A DNA stretch of 64,000 nucleotides from Arthrobacter sp. PvP023 (GCF_017832975.1 NZ_JAFIBI010000001.1:310001-374000); one strand, 5' to 3'; shown: positions 53,708-62,580, numbered from the stretch's first letter. Program-made: numbers and translations. Notes: generated by a model not told the origin, from the letters alone.

Positions 53708-54286
53708 ATGGCAGGCGAAACCACTATTACGGTCATCGGTAATCTCACCAATGACCCCGAACTGAGGTTCACACCGTCAGGTTCGGCAGTAGCGAATTTC
53801 ACCATCGCTTCTACGCCCCGCACCTTCGATCGCCAGTCAAACGAGTGGAAGGACGGGGAAACCCTGTTCCTCCGCGCGTCCGTCTGGCGTGAAGCAGCCG
53901 AAAACGTCGCAGAATCCCTCACGAAGGGTATGCGGGTAATCGTTTCCGGACGTTTGAAGAGCCGTTCCTACGAAACCAAAGAAGGCGAAAAGCGCACCGT
54001 TATCGAGCTCGAAGTCGATGAAATCGGCCCGAGCCTGCGCTACGCCAACGCCAAGGTCAACCGCACCCAGCGCTCCGGCGGTCAGGGTGGCCAGGGTGGC
54101 TTCGGCGGCGGCAACAGCGGCGGTGGGTTCGGTGGCGGCCAGGGTGCAAGCCAGGGTGGCACTACCGGAGGAAACTGGGGCGGCAACCAGCCCGCAGCAG
54201 CGCAGGAAGACCCTTGGGCAACGCCCGGTGTCAGCAATGCAGGCGGCGGCTGGGGCAACGGCCCGGATTCCGAACCTCCCTTCTAA
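53708..54286 (+). CDS. ssb: Single-stranded DNA-binding protein
   Basis: 192 aa. The OB fold spans about residues 1-112 ([37 protein letters not shown]), followed by a Gly/Gln-rich flexible linker (about 120-180) and the acidic C-terminal tip DSEPPF that docks replication and repair partners. AACAAGGAGG lies upstream of the ATG. The linker is glycine-rich with repeated GGxGG units. Confidence 0.96.
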   Translation: MAGETTITVIGNLTNDPELRFTPSGSAVANFTIASTPRTFDRQSNEWKDGETLFLRASVWREAAENVAESLTKGMRVIVSGRLKSRSYETKEGEKRTVIELEVDEIGPSLRYANAKVNRTQRSGGQGGQGGFGGGNSGGGFGGGQGASQGGTTGGNWGGNQPAAAQEDPWATPGVSNAGGGWGNGPDSEPPF

Positions 54287-54412
54287 CCAATAATTCAGGT
54301 CCGGTGCCGGAACCCGCCGGGATGCCTTACGGCTCCCGGGTGAGTGCCGCCGTCGAACCACCACCATCCCGTGGATCAATATCCACGGGCTCCATAGAAT
54401 AGGAGCTCCACG

Positions 54413-54652
54413 ATGGCTAAGGCTGAACTCCGTAAGCCCAAACCAAAGTCCAACCCCTTGAAGGCCGCTGACATCACCGTCATCGACTACAAGGACGTAG
54501 CATTGCTGCGCAAGTTCATCTCCGACCGCGGAAAGATCCGCGCCCGTCGCGTCACTGGCGTCACGGTGCAGGAACAGCGCAAAATCGCCCAGGCAATCAA
54601 GAACGCCCGCGAAGTTGCTCTGCTGCCTTACTCCGGCGCTGGCCGCGGCTAA
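54413..54652 (+). CDS. rpsR: 30S ribosomal protein S18 (cysteine-free type)
   Basis: 79 aa; [19 protein letters not shown] followed by RARRVTGV is the family core. The CxxC zinc-binding residues found near the N-terminus and in the middle of many S18 proteins are absent; there is no cysteine at all, so this is the zinc-independent form. AGGAG lies upstream of the ATG, and a 126-bp gap separates it from ssb. Confidence 0.96.
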   Translation: MAKAELRKPKPKSNPLKAADITVIDYKDVALLRKFISDRGKIRARRVTGVTVQEQRKIAQAIKNAREVALLPYSGAGRG

Positions 54653-54669
54653 GGAAGGGATTAACTAAA

Positions 54670-55122
54670 ATGGCAAAGCTCATTCTGACCCACGAAGTAA
54701 CCGGTCTCGGTGCTGCTGGCGATGTTGTCGAGGTCAAGGACGGTTACGCACGTAACTTCCTGCTGCCCCGCGGTTTCGCACTGACCTGGTCCAAGGGTGG
54801 CGAGAAGCAGGTTGAGTCCATCAAGGCTGCCCGCGCTGCCCGCGAGCACGCTTCCCTGGAAGACGCTCAGAAGCAGGCCGCTGCACTGCAGGCCAAGCCG
54901 GTCAAGCTCGTTGTCAAGGCTGGCGAGACCGGACGTCTGTTCGGCACCGTCAAGCAGGGCGACGTGGCCGACGCTGTTGAGGCCGCCGGCCTCGGCCGCA
55001 TCGACAAGCGCAAGGTTGAACTGCCGGCTCACATCAAGTCGACCGGTTCCTACCAGGCCAACGTCCGTCTGCACGACGACGTTGCCGCTGTGATCGAACT
55101 CGACGTAGTCGCAGGCAAGTAG
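54670..55122 (+). CDS. rplI: 50S ribosomal protein L9
   Basis: 150 aa with the typical two-domain plan: an N-terminal rRNA-binding lobe ([20 protein letters not shown], then [14 protein letters not shown]), a long connecting helix (about 40-75) and a C-terminal lobe. It starts 17 bases after rpsR with GGAAGGGA upstream. A strong terminator follows. Confidence 0.97.
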   Translation: MAKLILTHEVTGLGAAGDVVEVKDGYARNFLLPRGFALTWSKGGEKQVESIKAARAAREHASLEDAQKQAAALQAKPVKLVVKAGETGRLFGTVKQGDVADAVEAAGLGRIDKRKVELPAHIKSTGSYQANVRLHDDVAAVIELDVVAGK

Positions 55123-55167
55123 TCCCTCCGGCCAACCGCCAGAGCGCTACGCAGTCCTGAACTGCTG

Positions 55168-55216
55168 AAGGCCCCCGCCTCGGATTCCCTTTTTTGGAAC
55201 CGAAGGAGGGGGCCTT
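55168..55216 (+). terminator. Terminator of the rpsF-rplI operon
   Basis: AAGGCCCCC...CCTCGG pairs with CCGAAGGAGGGGGCCTT, followed by TTGTTCTTT. It lies 45 bases after the rplI stop and separates the operon from the convergent DUF1801 gene. Confidence 0.85.
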
Positions 55217-55262
55217 TGTTCTTTAATTCCCGGCTGTTCAAACGGCCTGCCGCGGCCGGGGG

Positions 55263-55685
55263 CTACTCCTGGTGCATCACGGTTGTGGAGTGCCGGTGCC
55301 CCGCCCGGATGAGTTCGGCCAGCACGCCTTCATCCACGTCCTCGAGTTTGTTGATGTAGAGGCACCCTGCGCCGACCTTGTGCTTGCCAAGGCGCGGCAG
55401 AAGCTCCGCGGCTTCGGGCGCGTAGGTCAGGCCATAGAGGGAGAGGCTCCCCTTCCGCGGGGAGAAGCCGACGGCCACCGTGTCCCCCTCGCGGCCGCTC
55501 TCATACCGGTAGTGGTAGCTGCCAAACCCCACGATGCCGGGGCCCCACATCACGGGTGTTTCGCCGGTGTGTTCCTTCATGAGGGCCAGGAGCCGCAGGC
55601 CGTCCCGCTGCCGGGCGGGATTCTCCACGCCGTCAAGGAAGTCCTCCACGGAAGCGTCGGTTGCCTGCGTCTTGTTTTCAACCAT
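55263..55685 (-). CDS. DUF1801 domain protein
   Basis: 140 aa, YdhG/DUF1801 fold: ENPARQRDGLRLLALMKEHT, the conserved MWGPGIVGFG, and YHYRYESGREGDT. Members resemble frataxin-like or iron-related small proteins, but the function is unproven. ATG start (MVENKTQATD). Convergent with rplI across the terminator. Confidence 0.85.
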   Translation of the reverse strand: MVENKTQATDASVEDFLDGVENPARQRDGLRLLALMKEHTGETPVMWGPGIVGFGSYHYRYESGREGDTVAVGFSPRKGSLSLYGLTYAPEAAELLPRLGKHKVGAGCLYINKLEDVDEGVLAELIRAGHRHSTTVMHQE

Positions 55686-55774
55686 GACGGCAGTCTGGCA
55701 GACACCGCTGCGCTTGTCAGCAGGGTTCGCCGGCAGTGTTCCGTTGCCGTGGAATAAACGCGGGAGCGGACAGG

Positions 55775-55803
55775 TTGACTCGATAGATGCAAACGCATGT
55801 AGT
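55775..55803 (+). promoter_or_regulatory. Promoter with embedded palindrome before the FMN reductase gene
   Basis: -35-like TTGACT (55775-55780), 17-bp spacer, -10-like TGTAGT (55798-55803). The spacer contains ATGC-AAAC-GCAT (55787-55798), placed where a repressor would block RNA polymerase. Confidence 0.5.
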
Positions 55804-55834
55804 CTTGATTTACCGTTGACCTCAGGAGTAAACC

Positions 55835-56461
55835 GTGGAAACCCGCCGCATAACCGTCCTCAGCGCCGGACTGGGCGTACCGTCGTCGAGCAGGCTGCTG
55901 GCCGATCAACTCGCAGCCGCGGGCCAACGCAGGCTCAGGGCCGCCGGCTACGAGGTGTCCATCGATGTGGTGGAACTCCGTGATCTGGCCGTGGACATTG
56001 CCAACAACTTCGTCACCGGCTACGCGCCACCGCGGCTGGCCGAAGTGATTGCCGGCGTGGAGGACTCCGACGGCATCATCGCCGTCACGCCGGTGTTCAG
56101 CGCCTCCTACAGCGGCCTGTTCAAGTCGTTCTTCGATGTCCTGGACCCCAAGGCGCTGGAGGGCAAGGCCGTCCTCCTTGGGGCAACCGGCGGCACCGAC
56201 CGCCACCAGATGGTTCTGGACTATGCCATGCGGCCCTTGTTCAGCTACCTTCGGACCCGCACGGCTGCCACCGGCGTCTTCGCCGGGCCCCAGGACTGGG
56301 GAAACGCGGACGACGGCGGCTCGCCCCTTTCGGTGCGGATCGACAGGGCGGCGGAAGAGTTTACGGAGCTTGTCACAGCCTCGCGGCCGCGGCGGAGGCC
56401 GGACGCCGCCGGTTCCCTGCCGTTTGAACAGCTCCTGGCCGGCATCTCGAACGGCCGCTAG
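55835..56461 (+). CDS. NADPH-dependent FMN reductase family protein (CE1759-like)
   Basis: 208 aa flavodoxin-like reductase. ITVLSAGLGVPSSSRLLADQL is the FMN phosphate loop, and TPVFSASYSGLFKSFFDVL the central family motif. GTG start with AGGAGTAAACC upstream. Members of this type are usually encoded next to an LLM-class flavin monooxygenase to which they deliver FMNH2; no such gene is adjacent here, so the partner is elsewhere or the role differs. Confidence 0.85.
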   Translation: METRRITVLSAGLGVPSSSRLLADQLAAAGQRRLRAAGYEVSIDVVELRDLAVDIANNFVTGYAPPRLAEVIAGVEDSDGIIAVTPVFSASYSGLFKSFFDVLDPKALEGKAVLLGATGGTDRHQMVLDYAMRPLFSYLRTRTAATGVFAGPQDWGNADDGGSPLSVRIDRAAEEFTELVTASRPRRRPDAAGSLPFEQLLAGISNGR

Positions 56462-56531
56462 GCACCAGCCGCCGGGCGCCCGGCCCGGGCCTGCTCCGAA
56501 CTTTTCCGGGGGTCCGCTCGTTGTGCGGGAC

Positions 56532-56915
56532 ATGAAATGCCCTGTGGATTCCGTAGACCTGGTAATGAGTGAGCGCAGCGGAGTGGAGATCGATTACTGT
56601 CCGCAGTGCCGGGGCGTGTGGCTTGACCGCGGCGAGCTCGACAAGATCATCGACCGCGCCGCCGAGCTGATGGGTCCGGGGACGCCGGCCGCACCCGTGC
56701 CGCCGGCCGCCCCTCCCGTTCCCGGACTTGTTCCGCCGCCGCTTTACAACACCCTTGACCCCCGCCGGGATGACCGGCGGCCGGATGATCGTCGCTATGA
56801 CGACCGCCGGGACCGGCCCCGATACGATCAGCCCCGCCATGACGACCGCCGCTACGACGACCGACGGCGGCCCAAGAAGAAGGAAGGCTGGCTCGGCGAG
56901 CTCTTCGATTTCTGA
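56532..56915 (+). CDS. TFIIB-type zinc ribbon protein
   Basis: 127 aa. An N-terminal zf-TFIIB ribbon has Cys pairs in MKCPVDSVDL and YCPQCRGVWLDRGELDKI. A Pro-rich spacer follows, then a striking tract of DDRR/YDDRRD-type repeats (about 82-115), then a C-terminal EGWLGELFDF motif that is conserved in this family and probably a docking peptide. The ATG is used; a GTG nine bases upstream is possible. Function unknown. Confidence 0.8.
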   Translation: MKCPVDSVDLVMSERSGVEIDYCPQCRGVWLDRGELDKIIDRAAELMGPGTPAAPVPPAAPPVPGLVPPPLYNTLDPRRDDRRPDDRRYDDRRDRPRYDQPRHDDRRYDDRRRPKKKEGWLGELFDF

Positions 56916-56932
56916 GTGGTCAGGCTGGATGC

Positions 56933-57514
56933 TCAGTCGTCGAGCAGCGCAATGAACTCCCTGGCCTGTTTCATGGAAATGTCCGAGTGCCGGGTCAGCG
57001 CCGTTGCCGCTGCCTCGGTGTCACCGCTCCTGGCCAGCGTGCGGATGCGGCCGTAGATCTCGTCATTCAGCATGTTGCTGCTGACCTCCCGCGTGACATC
57101 GCCCTTACTGGCGATCGCGCGGTAGCGGTACGGGAAACGCTCGGGGGCATCGTCGTCGTCATGCTCCGGCGCCTCAGGGGCCGCTGAGCGGAACGGCTGC
57201 GGGTGGGCGGCCAGGGCGCCAACGGCGTCGCGGGAGGCCCGTAGGCCCTCACCTGAGGCTTCGTAGTAGAGCTTGATGGCCGCCATGGCCTGGCCTTGGG
57301 CGATCAGGGCGTACAGGCGTCGGTGCTGGTCTTCGGTGAGTTTGGCTGCTGCGGCCTTGGCCGTTTCCACGGGATCACCGGACGGCGTGCCGCGGCTTGT
57401 CTTGGCGGCGGCACCCGTTGCGCCGGCGGTGCGGCGTCCTACGGCACGGGCCACCAGCAGGACGGCGGCCCCCACGATGAGCAGGATCAGGACGGGGATC
57501 ACTAGCGATTCCAT
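56933..57514 (-). CDS. Membrane-anchored protein with ribosomal L7/L12 C-domain-like segment
   Basis: 193 aa. One N-terminal helix (VIPVLILLIVGAAVLLVARAV) is followed by a cytoplasmic Ala-rich linker, then a helix-turn segment (QGQAMAAIKLYYEASGEGL, RASRDAVGAL) resembling the GLxLKEAKDxV core of the L7/L12 C-terminal domain. A second segment near the end (SDISMKQAREFIALLDD) is similar in pattern. It starts two bases after the stop of a 155-residue protein of the same plan. Not recognised as a named family. Confidence 0.7.
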   Translation of the reverse strand: MESLVIPVLILLIVGAAVLLVARAVGRRTAGATGAAAKTSRGTPSGDPVETAKAAAAKLTEDQHRRLYALIAQGQAMAAIKLYYEASGEGLRASRDAVGALAAHPQPFRSAAPEAPEHDDDDAPERFPYRYRAIASKGDVTREVSSNMLNDEIYGRIRTLARSGDTEAAATALTRHSDISMKQAREFIALLDD

Positions 57515-57516
57515 TG

Positions 57517-57984
57517 CTAAAGCCGATCTACATAATTTTTTGCGGTCAGGAGATCTGAGTGTGTTGCCTGCCGCAGCATCTTGATGGCTTGCAGTTTCTG
57601 GCCGTTGCGGGCCAGGGACTGCAGCTGGAGGGCGAACTGCGGGTTCAATTGGCCGCCGGGGAGGACCGGTCCCTGGTAGCCATGCATTCCAACACCGGGG
57701 CTGGAGCCGGCCTGGGCGCGCAAGGCCGCCCGTGCGTGGTCTGCCTGCTGCGACTGCTGTTGCTCGTTCTGGCTTGGCCGGGTGGCGGCGTCAACCCGTG
57801 CCCGTGCGGCGGTCGCTGCCTGCACCTGGGCGGCATAGTGGGCCTGCGACCGTATGGCCAGTTCCAGCTGATAGCGCTCCGCGTCCGAGATGCCTGTGTC
57901 CCGGGGTTTCAGTGCCGTGGAAACCGCCCAGATCACTGCCACAAGGATGAGGGCAGGCAGCATAACTATCAATACATCGCCCAT
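57517..57984 (-). CDS. Membrane-anchored protein with L7/L12-like C-terminal motif
   Basis: 155 aa. An N-terminal helix (VLIVMLPALILVAVIWAV) is followed by a Gln/Ala-rich coiled-coil-like region (about 40-95), then the C-terminal motif NGQKLQAIKMLRQATHSDL, LTAKNYVDRL, close to the L7/L12 helix pair. First gene of a two-gene operon; its upstream region is the DnaA-box-rich interval shared with the divergent dnaB gene, so both could respond to DnaA. Confidence 0.7.
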   Translation of the reverse strand: MGDVLIVMLPALILVAVIWAVSTALKPRDTGISDAERYQLELAIRSQAHYAAQVQAATAARARVDAATRPSQNEQQQSQQADHARAALRAQAGSSPGVGMHGYQGPVLPGGQLNPQFALQLQSLARNGQKLQAIKMLRQATHSDLLTAKNYVDRL

Positions 57985-58009
57985 GAATAGAGCTTATGCC
58001 AGTTCGCTG

Positions 58010-58487
58010 TTATCCACAGCATATTCTCGGCTGCGCATACAGCCCTTCGAGGAAAGCGTCAATTCGACCCCCCGGAGCGGCCTAAATCACAGGACGGGTA
58101 TATTCTCCGTCACTTGTCCCTGAGTTACTGGCCGGTATCCCCAATGGGAACCTGCAAGCTGTGGATGAACGTTCCTAAAAAGAATCTTTCGTCCACAGGC
58201 CATTTTCAACGTTTTCGCACGTCAGAGCCATATTGGGGCCCAAAGTTTCTTGCTTTCCACAGGTTGCCACACAGGCTGTGCACAAGCAGCGGCCGGTAGT
58301 CCACAACTTATCCACAGGTGTGCATGTATGTGGGCTTGGTGCCCGGGAGAAGGGGTACTAACGTAGCGGGATACCTGTTTTTGGGGCACTAGTACTTGGT
58401 TTCGGGAGTCCGCAAGAGCATATTGCAGGCGATCCCGACGCCCACTCGGACCCCCAATTGTGGATAACCTCCGCAAGTTGGGGATAA
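58010..58487. promoter_or_regulatory. DnaA-box cluster upstream of dnaB
   Basis: The 683-bp gap between dnaB and the divergent small operon holds three exact boxes: TTATCCACA at 58010-58018 and 58308-58316, and TGTGGATAA at 58459-58467. Four single-mismatch copies are also present: TGTGGATGA 58160-58168, TCGTCCACA 58189-58197, TAGTCCACA 58297-58305 and TGGGGATAA 58479-58487. Seven in 478 bp in mixed orientation is far above chance. No gene was seen in this stretch. It probably serves DnaA-dependent control of dnaB or DnaA titration. Confidence 0.75.
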
Positions 58488-58667
58488 CCGGGTTGCGGCC
58501 GGAACAGCGGGCGCGGGCGCAGTCCCGCGACTGTCAGTGCCGGGTGGTAGTACTTGTCCTGCCGCACAGCGGGCTTCCGCTGCGCCACGACAGCCCAATG
58601 GCAGATCGCAACACAGCACCGACGGCAATGAGAGATGCGCCGCGGTACACAACGGAGGACGGCAGCT

Positions 58668-60050
58668 TTGTCAGTTACGCACCTGGACTCAATCGAGGGC
58701 ACCCGGAGTTCCGAAGGCAACCGCAAGCCGCCCCAGGACATCCCCGCCGAGCAATCAGTTCTCGGCGGGATGATGCTGTCCAAGGACGCAATCGCCGACG
58801 TCGTTGAGATCCTGCGGGGCCAGGACTTCTACCGCCCCGCCCACGAGACAATCTACGAGGCCGTCATTGACCTCTACGGCCGCGGCGAGCCTGCCGACGC
58901 CGTGACGGTGTCTGATGAGCTGACCAAGCGCGGAGAGATCAACCGGATCGGCGGACCCGCCTACCTGCACGAACTCATCCAGACCGTACCCACTGCCGCC
59001 AACGCCGGATACTACGCGGAGATCGTTGCCGAACGTGCCGTCCTGCGGCGGCTGGTCAATGCCGGCACCAAGATCGTCCAGCTGGGTTACGGCTCGGACG
59101 GTGAAGTGGAAGACCTCGTCAACCAGGCCCAGGCCGAGATTTACGCCGTGGCCGAACGACGGACGGCTGAGGACTACGTTGTCCTCAAGGACGTCATGGA
59201 ATCCACGGTGGACGAGATCGAAGCTTCGGGCCACCGCGACGAAGGCATGACAGGCGTGCCCACGGGCTTCTACGAACTGGACGAGCTCACACACGGCCTG
59301 CACCCGGGGCAGATGATCGTCATCGCCGCCCGCCCGGCCGTCGGTAAGTCCACGTTCGCCCTGGACTTTGCCCGGTCCGCGGCCATCAAGAACAACCTCG
59401 CCACCGTGATGTTCTCCTTGGAAATGGGCCGGAACGAAATCGCCATGCGCCTCCTGTCCGCGGAGGCCACCATAGGCCTCCAGGACCTCCGCAAGGGCAC
59501 CATCAAGGACGAACAATGGTCCAAGATCGCCACCACCATGGGCCGGATGAATGACGCGCCGCTGTTCATCGATGACAGCCCCAACATGTCGCTCATGGAA
59601 ATCCGGGCCAAATGCCGCCGGCTCAAGCAGCAGCACGACCTGAAGCTGGTCATCCTGGACTACCTGCAGCTCATGAGCTCCGGCAAGAAAGTGGAATCGC
59701 GCCAGCAGGAAGTTTCGGAGTTCTCCCGTGCGCTGAAGCTGCTGGCCAAGGAGCTCCAGGTGCCCGTGATTGCCCTGTCACAGTTGAACCGTGGCTCCGA
59801 ACAGCGCCAGGACAAACGGCCCATGGTCTCGGACCTCCGCGAATCAGGTTCCATCGAGCAGGACGCCGACATGGTCATCCTGCTCCACCGCGAGGACGTC
59901 TACGACAAGGAATCGCCGCGTGCCGGCGAGGCGGACATCCTCATTGCCAAGCACCGTAACGGCCCTACGAAGGACATTGTGGTGGCCTTCCAGGGGCATT
60001 ACTCGCGGTTCGCCAACATGGCAGCGGACGCAGGCGGCGGCGGCTTCTAG
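58668..60050 (+). CDS. dnaB: Replicative DNA helicase DnaB
   Basis: 460-residue hexameric 5'-3' helicase. The N-terminal collar domain (PPQDIPAEQSVLGGMMLS) is followed by the RecA-like motor with Walker A ARPAVGKST, Walker B LVILDYLQLM and the SQLNRGSEQR arginine-rich motif. There is no intein. The start is taken as TTG (LSVTHLDSIEG), which has GGAGG nine bases upstream; an ATG 33 bases earlier lacks support. Preceded by a dense DnaA-box cluster. Confidence 0.95.
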   Translation: MSVTHLDSIEGTRSSEGNRKPPQDIPAEQSVLGGMMLSKDAIADVVEILRGQDFYRPAHETIYEAVIDLYGRGEPADAVTVSDELTKRGEINRIGGPAYLHELIQTVPTAANAGYYAEIVAERAVLRRLVNAGTKIVQLGYGSDGEVEDLVNQAQAEIYAVAERRTAEDYVVLKDVMESTVDEIEASGHRDEGMTGVPTGFYELDELTHGLHPGQMIVIAARPAVGKSTFALDFARSAAIKNNLATVMFSLEMGRNEIAMRLLSAEATIGLQDLRKGTIKDEQWSKIATTMGRMNDAPLFIDDSPNMSLMEIRAKCRRLKQQHDLKLVILDYLQLMSSGKKVESRQQEVSEFSRALKLLAKELQVPVIALSQLNRGSEQRQDKRPMVSDLRESGSIEQDADMVILLHREDVYDKESPRAGEADILIAKHRNGPTKDIVVAFQGHYSRFANMAADAGGGGF

Positions 60051-60059
60051 CCAGCGCGA

Positions 60060-61046
60060 CTATGCGCCTTCCTGCACCCCGCCAGCGGAGAGCAGGTGGT
60101 TGGGCAGCCGGTTGCCCGGCGCCCGGCCACGGATTTCCAGCAGTTCCCGGGCGTGGGCGTGCAGGCGCTTGTCCTCCTCCGAGACCGGCACCCAAGGCGG
60201 AATCGGCACCGAATTCCCGGCCGCGTCCCTGGCCACCATGACGGTCAGGCAGTAGGTGGTCAGGTTCATCTCCCGGCCTTTGGGATCTCCGGACCGGACG
60301 TGCACCGCAATGTGCATTCCCTTGGTGCCGGTGTACACAAGGCGCGCCTCCACTTCCACGACGTGGCCTATCAGCAGCGGCCGGTAGAAACGCACCCCGC
60401 CGGAAAATACCGCCACGGTGTCTTTGCCGCAATACCGGGACGCGCAAACATAGGCGGCCTCGTCGATCCACTTCATGACGATGCCGCCGTGCACCTTGCC
60501 GCCCCAGTTCACATCCGTCGGGGCGGCCATGAACCGAAGGACCACCCGTTCCGCCGTGCCGGCGTCCGTGTACTCCTGCGCATTCATGGCCTGGACGATG
60601 TCCTCGCGGACCTTGATCCGCGCCAGGGCGTGGTCGCGCTGCTCGGTCTCCTCCGGAGTGGAAGGTTCGAACTGCGGGACGGGGACCGGTTTACCGTCCG
60701 GGCCCACGGCCACAAATATCACCATGCACTGGCTGCGCATTGTGGCCGCCCCGCCTTTGGGATCGCCAGAGGACACCACCGTGCGGATATGCATGGAGGA
60801 CCGCCCGGTATAGACGATCGTGGCGGTGACTTCCACCATGTCCCCGCTGTTGACCGGGTCGGCAAAGTGGATGTTGCCCACGTAGGCCGTTACGCAGTAC
60901 GACTTGGCCCAGCCAACTGCCGCGGCATAGGCCGCCTTGTCCACCCATTCCAGTACCGTCCCGGCGTCCACCGAGCCGCTGTGGCCGACGTCCATGGGGG
61001 CCGCCAGAAAGCGGAGGGTCACTGAATTGGCGGCAGTCTCGCTCAT
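60060..61046 (-). CDS. Acyl-CoA thioesterase, double hotdog
   Basis: 328 aa with two tandem hotdog domains (about 1-140 and 165-300), each with the family pattern: SVDAGTVLEWVDKAAYAAA in the first and KVHGGIVMKWIDEAAYVCA in the second (HGG-type catalytic loop). It hydrolyses acyl-CoA thioesters in the cytoplasm; chain length is unknown. The first repeat has DAG instead of HGG, so the second is probably the active or dominant half. Convergent with dnaB, 9 bases apart. Confidence 0.88.
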   Translation of the reverse strand: MSETAANSVTLRFLAAPMDVGHSGSVDAGTVLEWVDKAAYAAAVGWAKSYCVTAYVGNIHFADPVNSGDMVEVTATIVYTGRSSMHIRTVVSSGDPKGGAATMRSQCMVIFVAVGPDGKPVPVPQFEPSTPEETEQRDHALARIKVREDIVQAMNAQEYTDAGTAERVVLRFMAAPTDVNWGGKVHGGIVMKWIDEAAYVCASRYCGKDTVAVFSGGVRFYRPLLIGHVVEVEARLVYTGTKGMHIAVHVRSGDPKGREMNLTTYCLTVMVARDAAGNSVPIPPWVPVSEEDKRLHAHARELLEIRGRAPGNRLPNHLLSAGGVQEGA

Positions 61047-61187
61047 GCTGAGAGTTTACTGATGACCCCGGCATACCGGCGGGTCCGAATGACACAAACG
61101 CCGCAGAACCCGCCACATGCGGCGGGGGCGGCGCGCCACGCGGGACTAGTGGGTGGACCCGGAAGCGACTGTCCGATTTGCCAGTCT

Positions 61188-61206
61188 AATGAGAATGACT
61201 ATCATT
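61188..61206 (+). promoter_or_regulatory. Zur box
   Basis: AATGAGAATGACTATCATT, an imperfect palindrome (AATGA...TCATT) matching the actinobacterial Zur operator form. It ends six bases before the ATG of the AztD-like gene, so Zur-Zn would block the promoter itself. Confidence 0.7.
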
Positions 61207-61212
61207 TAGTTT

Positions 61213-62580
61213 ATGAAGAGCCCACATAGCGTCATTCGCCGCCACTCCAAACCCTCGTTTCCCTCGCTTCGCCTGGCGCGGCGGTCCGGTCCGAGGGTTT
61301 CCCCGATCGGCTTGCCGGGAGCAGCCGGACTTGCTGTTGCCACGCTCGTCCTGAGCGCTTGCGCCGCGGACCCGGGGCGGAGCGGTGACGGCGCGCAGGC
61401 GGGAGGCGGCGCGTCATCCGCCGGGGAGTCCGCCGGGTCGTCCAGTGCAAGCCGGGAGGTCCAGGGCCCCGCGCCAAGGCTGGTACTGACCCATTCCGGC
61501 GGCATCACGGTGCTCGACGCCACCTCACTGGAGGTCGTGGGGGAGGCGGAGCTTGCGGGCTTCAACCGGTTGAACCCCGCGGGCGACGGCAGGCATGTCC
61601 TGGTGTCCACGGGAAACGCGTTCAGGGTGTTCGATGCGGGCGTGTGGACTGAGAAGCATGGCGATCATGGGCATTCCTACGCAGTTGAGCCGTCACTCAC
61701 GGCTGCCTCGTTCGAAGCCAGCAAGTCCGGCCACGCCGTCTTCCACTCCGGCACGACCGCCCTCTTCAGTGACGGTTCCGGAAGGGTGGAGCTCTTCGAC
61801 CCGGCGGGACTGGCAGAGGGTGCGGGTGTCCTTCCGGACAGCGATGTCTACACGACCCCGGAAGCCCACCATGGCGTAGCGGTACCGCTTGAGGCGGGCA
61901 AACTCCTCGTCACGCTCGGTGACGAGGAGTCGAGGCGGGGGGTTGCCGTGCTGGCAGCGGGAGCGGGCCAGGACCGGGCGGAACTGGTACGCAACGAGGA
62001 CTGCCCCGGCGTGCACGGCGAAGCGGTTGCCGGGCCGGACGCCGTCGTGGTGGGCTGCGAAGACGGAATGCTGATCTACCGGGACGGAAGGATTTCCAAA
62101 GTGGCCAGCCCCGACGTCTACGGGCGGATGGGAAACCAGGCGGGTTCCCCCAAGTCGCCGGTAGTCCTGGGTGACTACAAGGTGGATAAGGATGCCGCGC
62201 TGGAACGGCCTACGCGCGTCTCGCTCGTCAATACGGAGACGGGCGCCCTCCGGCTGGTGGAACTCGGTACGAGCTATTCGTTCCGCTCGCTGGGCAGGGG
62301 TCCCGCGGGCGAGGCCCTGGTCCTGGGAACCGACGGTGCCCTGCGCGTCATTGACCCGTTGACCGGAAGCATCACGTCCACCATCCCCGTAGTTGATGCC
62401 TGGGAGGAATCGGAAACCTGGCAGGACCCGCGCCCCACGCTGTTTGTGCAGGGCTCCACCGCCTACATCACGGAGCCTGCAAGCAGCGCGATCCATGCCG
62501 TGGACCTTTCCTCGGGGAAGGTAGCCAAATCGGCGGAACTCGCGCACGTGCCCAACGAGCTGACAGGCGTATCCGGTTAG
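61213..62580 (+). CDS. AztD-like zinc metallochaperone lipoprotein
   Basis: 455 aa. A long basic N-terminus is followed by a hydrophobic helix and lipobox (LAVATLVLSAC). A beta-propeller-like repeat protein follows (from about 85) with short VLD/VFD strands and His-rich sites including EKHGDHGHSY and PEAHHGVAVP, likely zinc ligands. It is similar in plan to AztD, which passes zinc to an ABC importer; no transporter gene is adjacent. The Zur box six bases upstream leaves no room for a Shine-Dalgarno sequence, so the mRNA is probably leaderless. Confidence 0.75.
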   Translation: MKSPHSVIRRHSKPSFPSLRLARRSGPRVSPIGLPGAAGLAVATLVLSACAADPGRSGDGAQAGGGASSAGESAGSSSASREVQGPAPRLVLTHSGGITVLDATSLEVVGEAELAGFNRLNPAGDGRHVLVSTGNAFRVFDAGVWTEKHGDHGHSYAVEPSLTAASFEASKSGHAVFHSGTTALFSDGSGRVELFDPAGLAEGAGVLPDSDVYTTPEAHHGVAVPLEAGKLLVTLGDEESRRGVAVLAAGAGQDRAELVRNEDCPGVHGEAVAGPDAVVVGCEDGMLIYRDGRISKVASPDVYGRMGNQAGSPKSPVVLGDYKVDKDAALERPTRVSLVNTETGALRLVELGTSYSFRSLGRGPAGEALVLGTDGALRVIDPLTGSITSTIPVVDAWEESETWQDPRPTLFVQGSTAYITEPASSAIHAVDLSSGKVAKSAELAHVPNELTGVSG

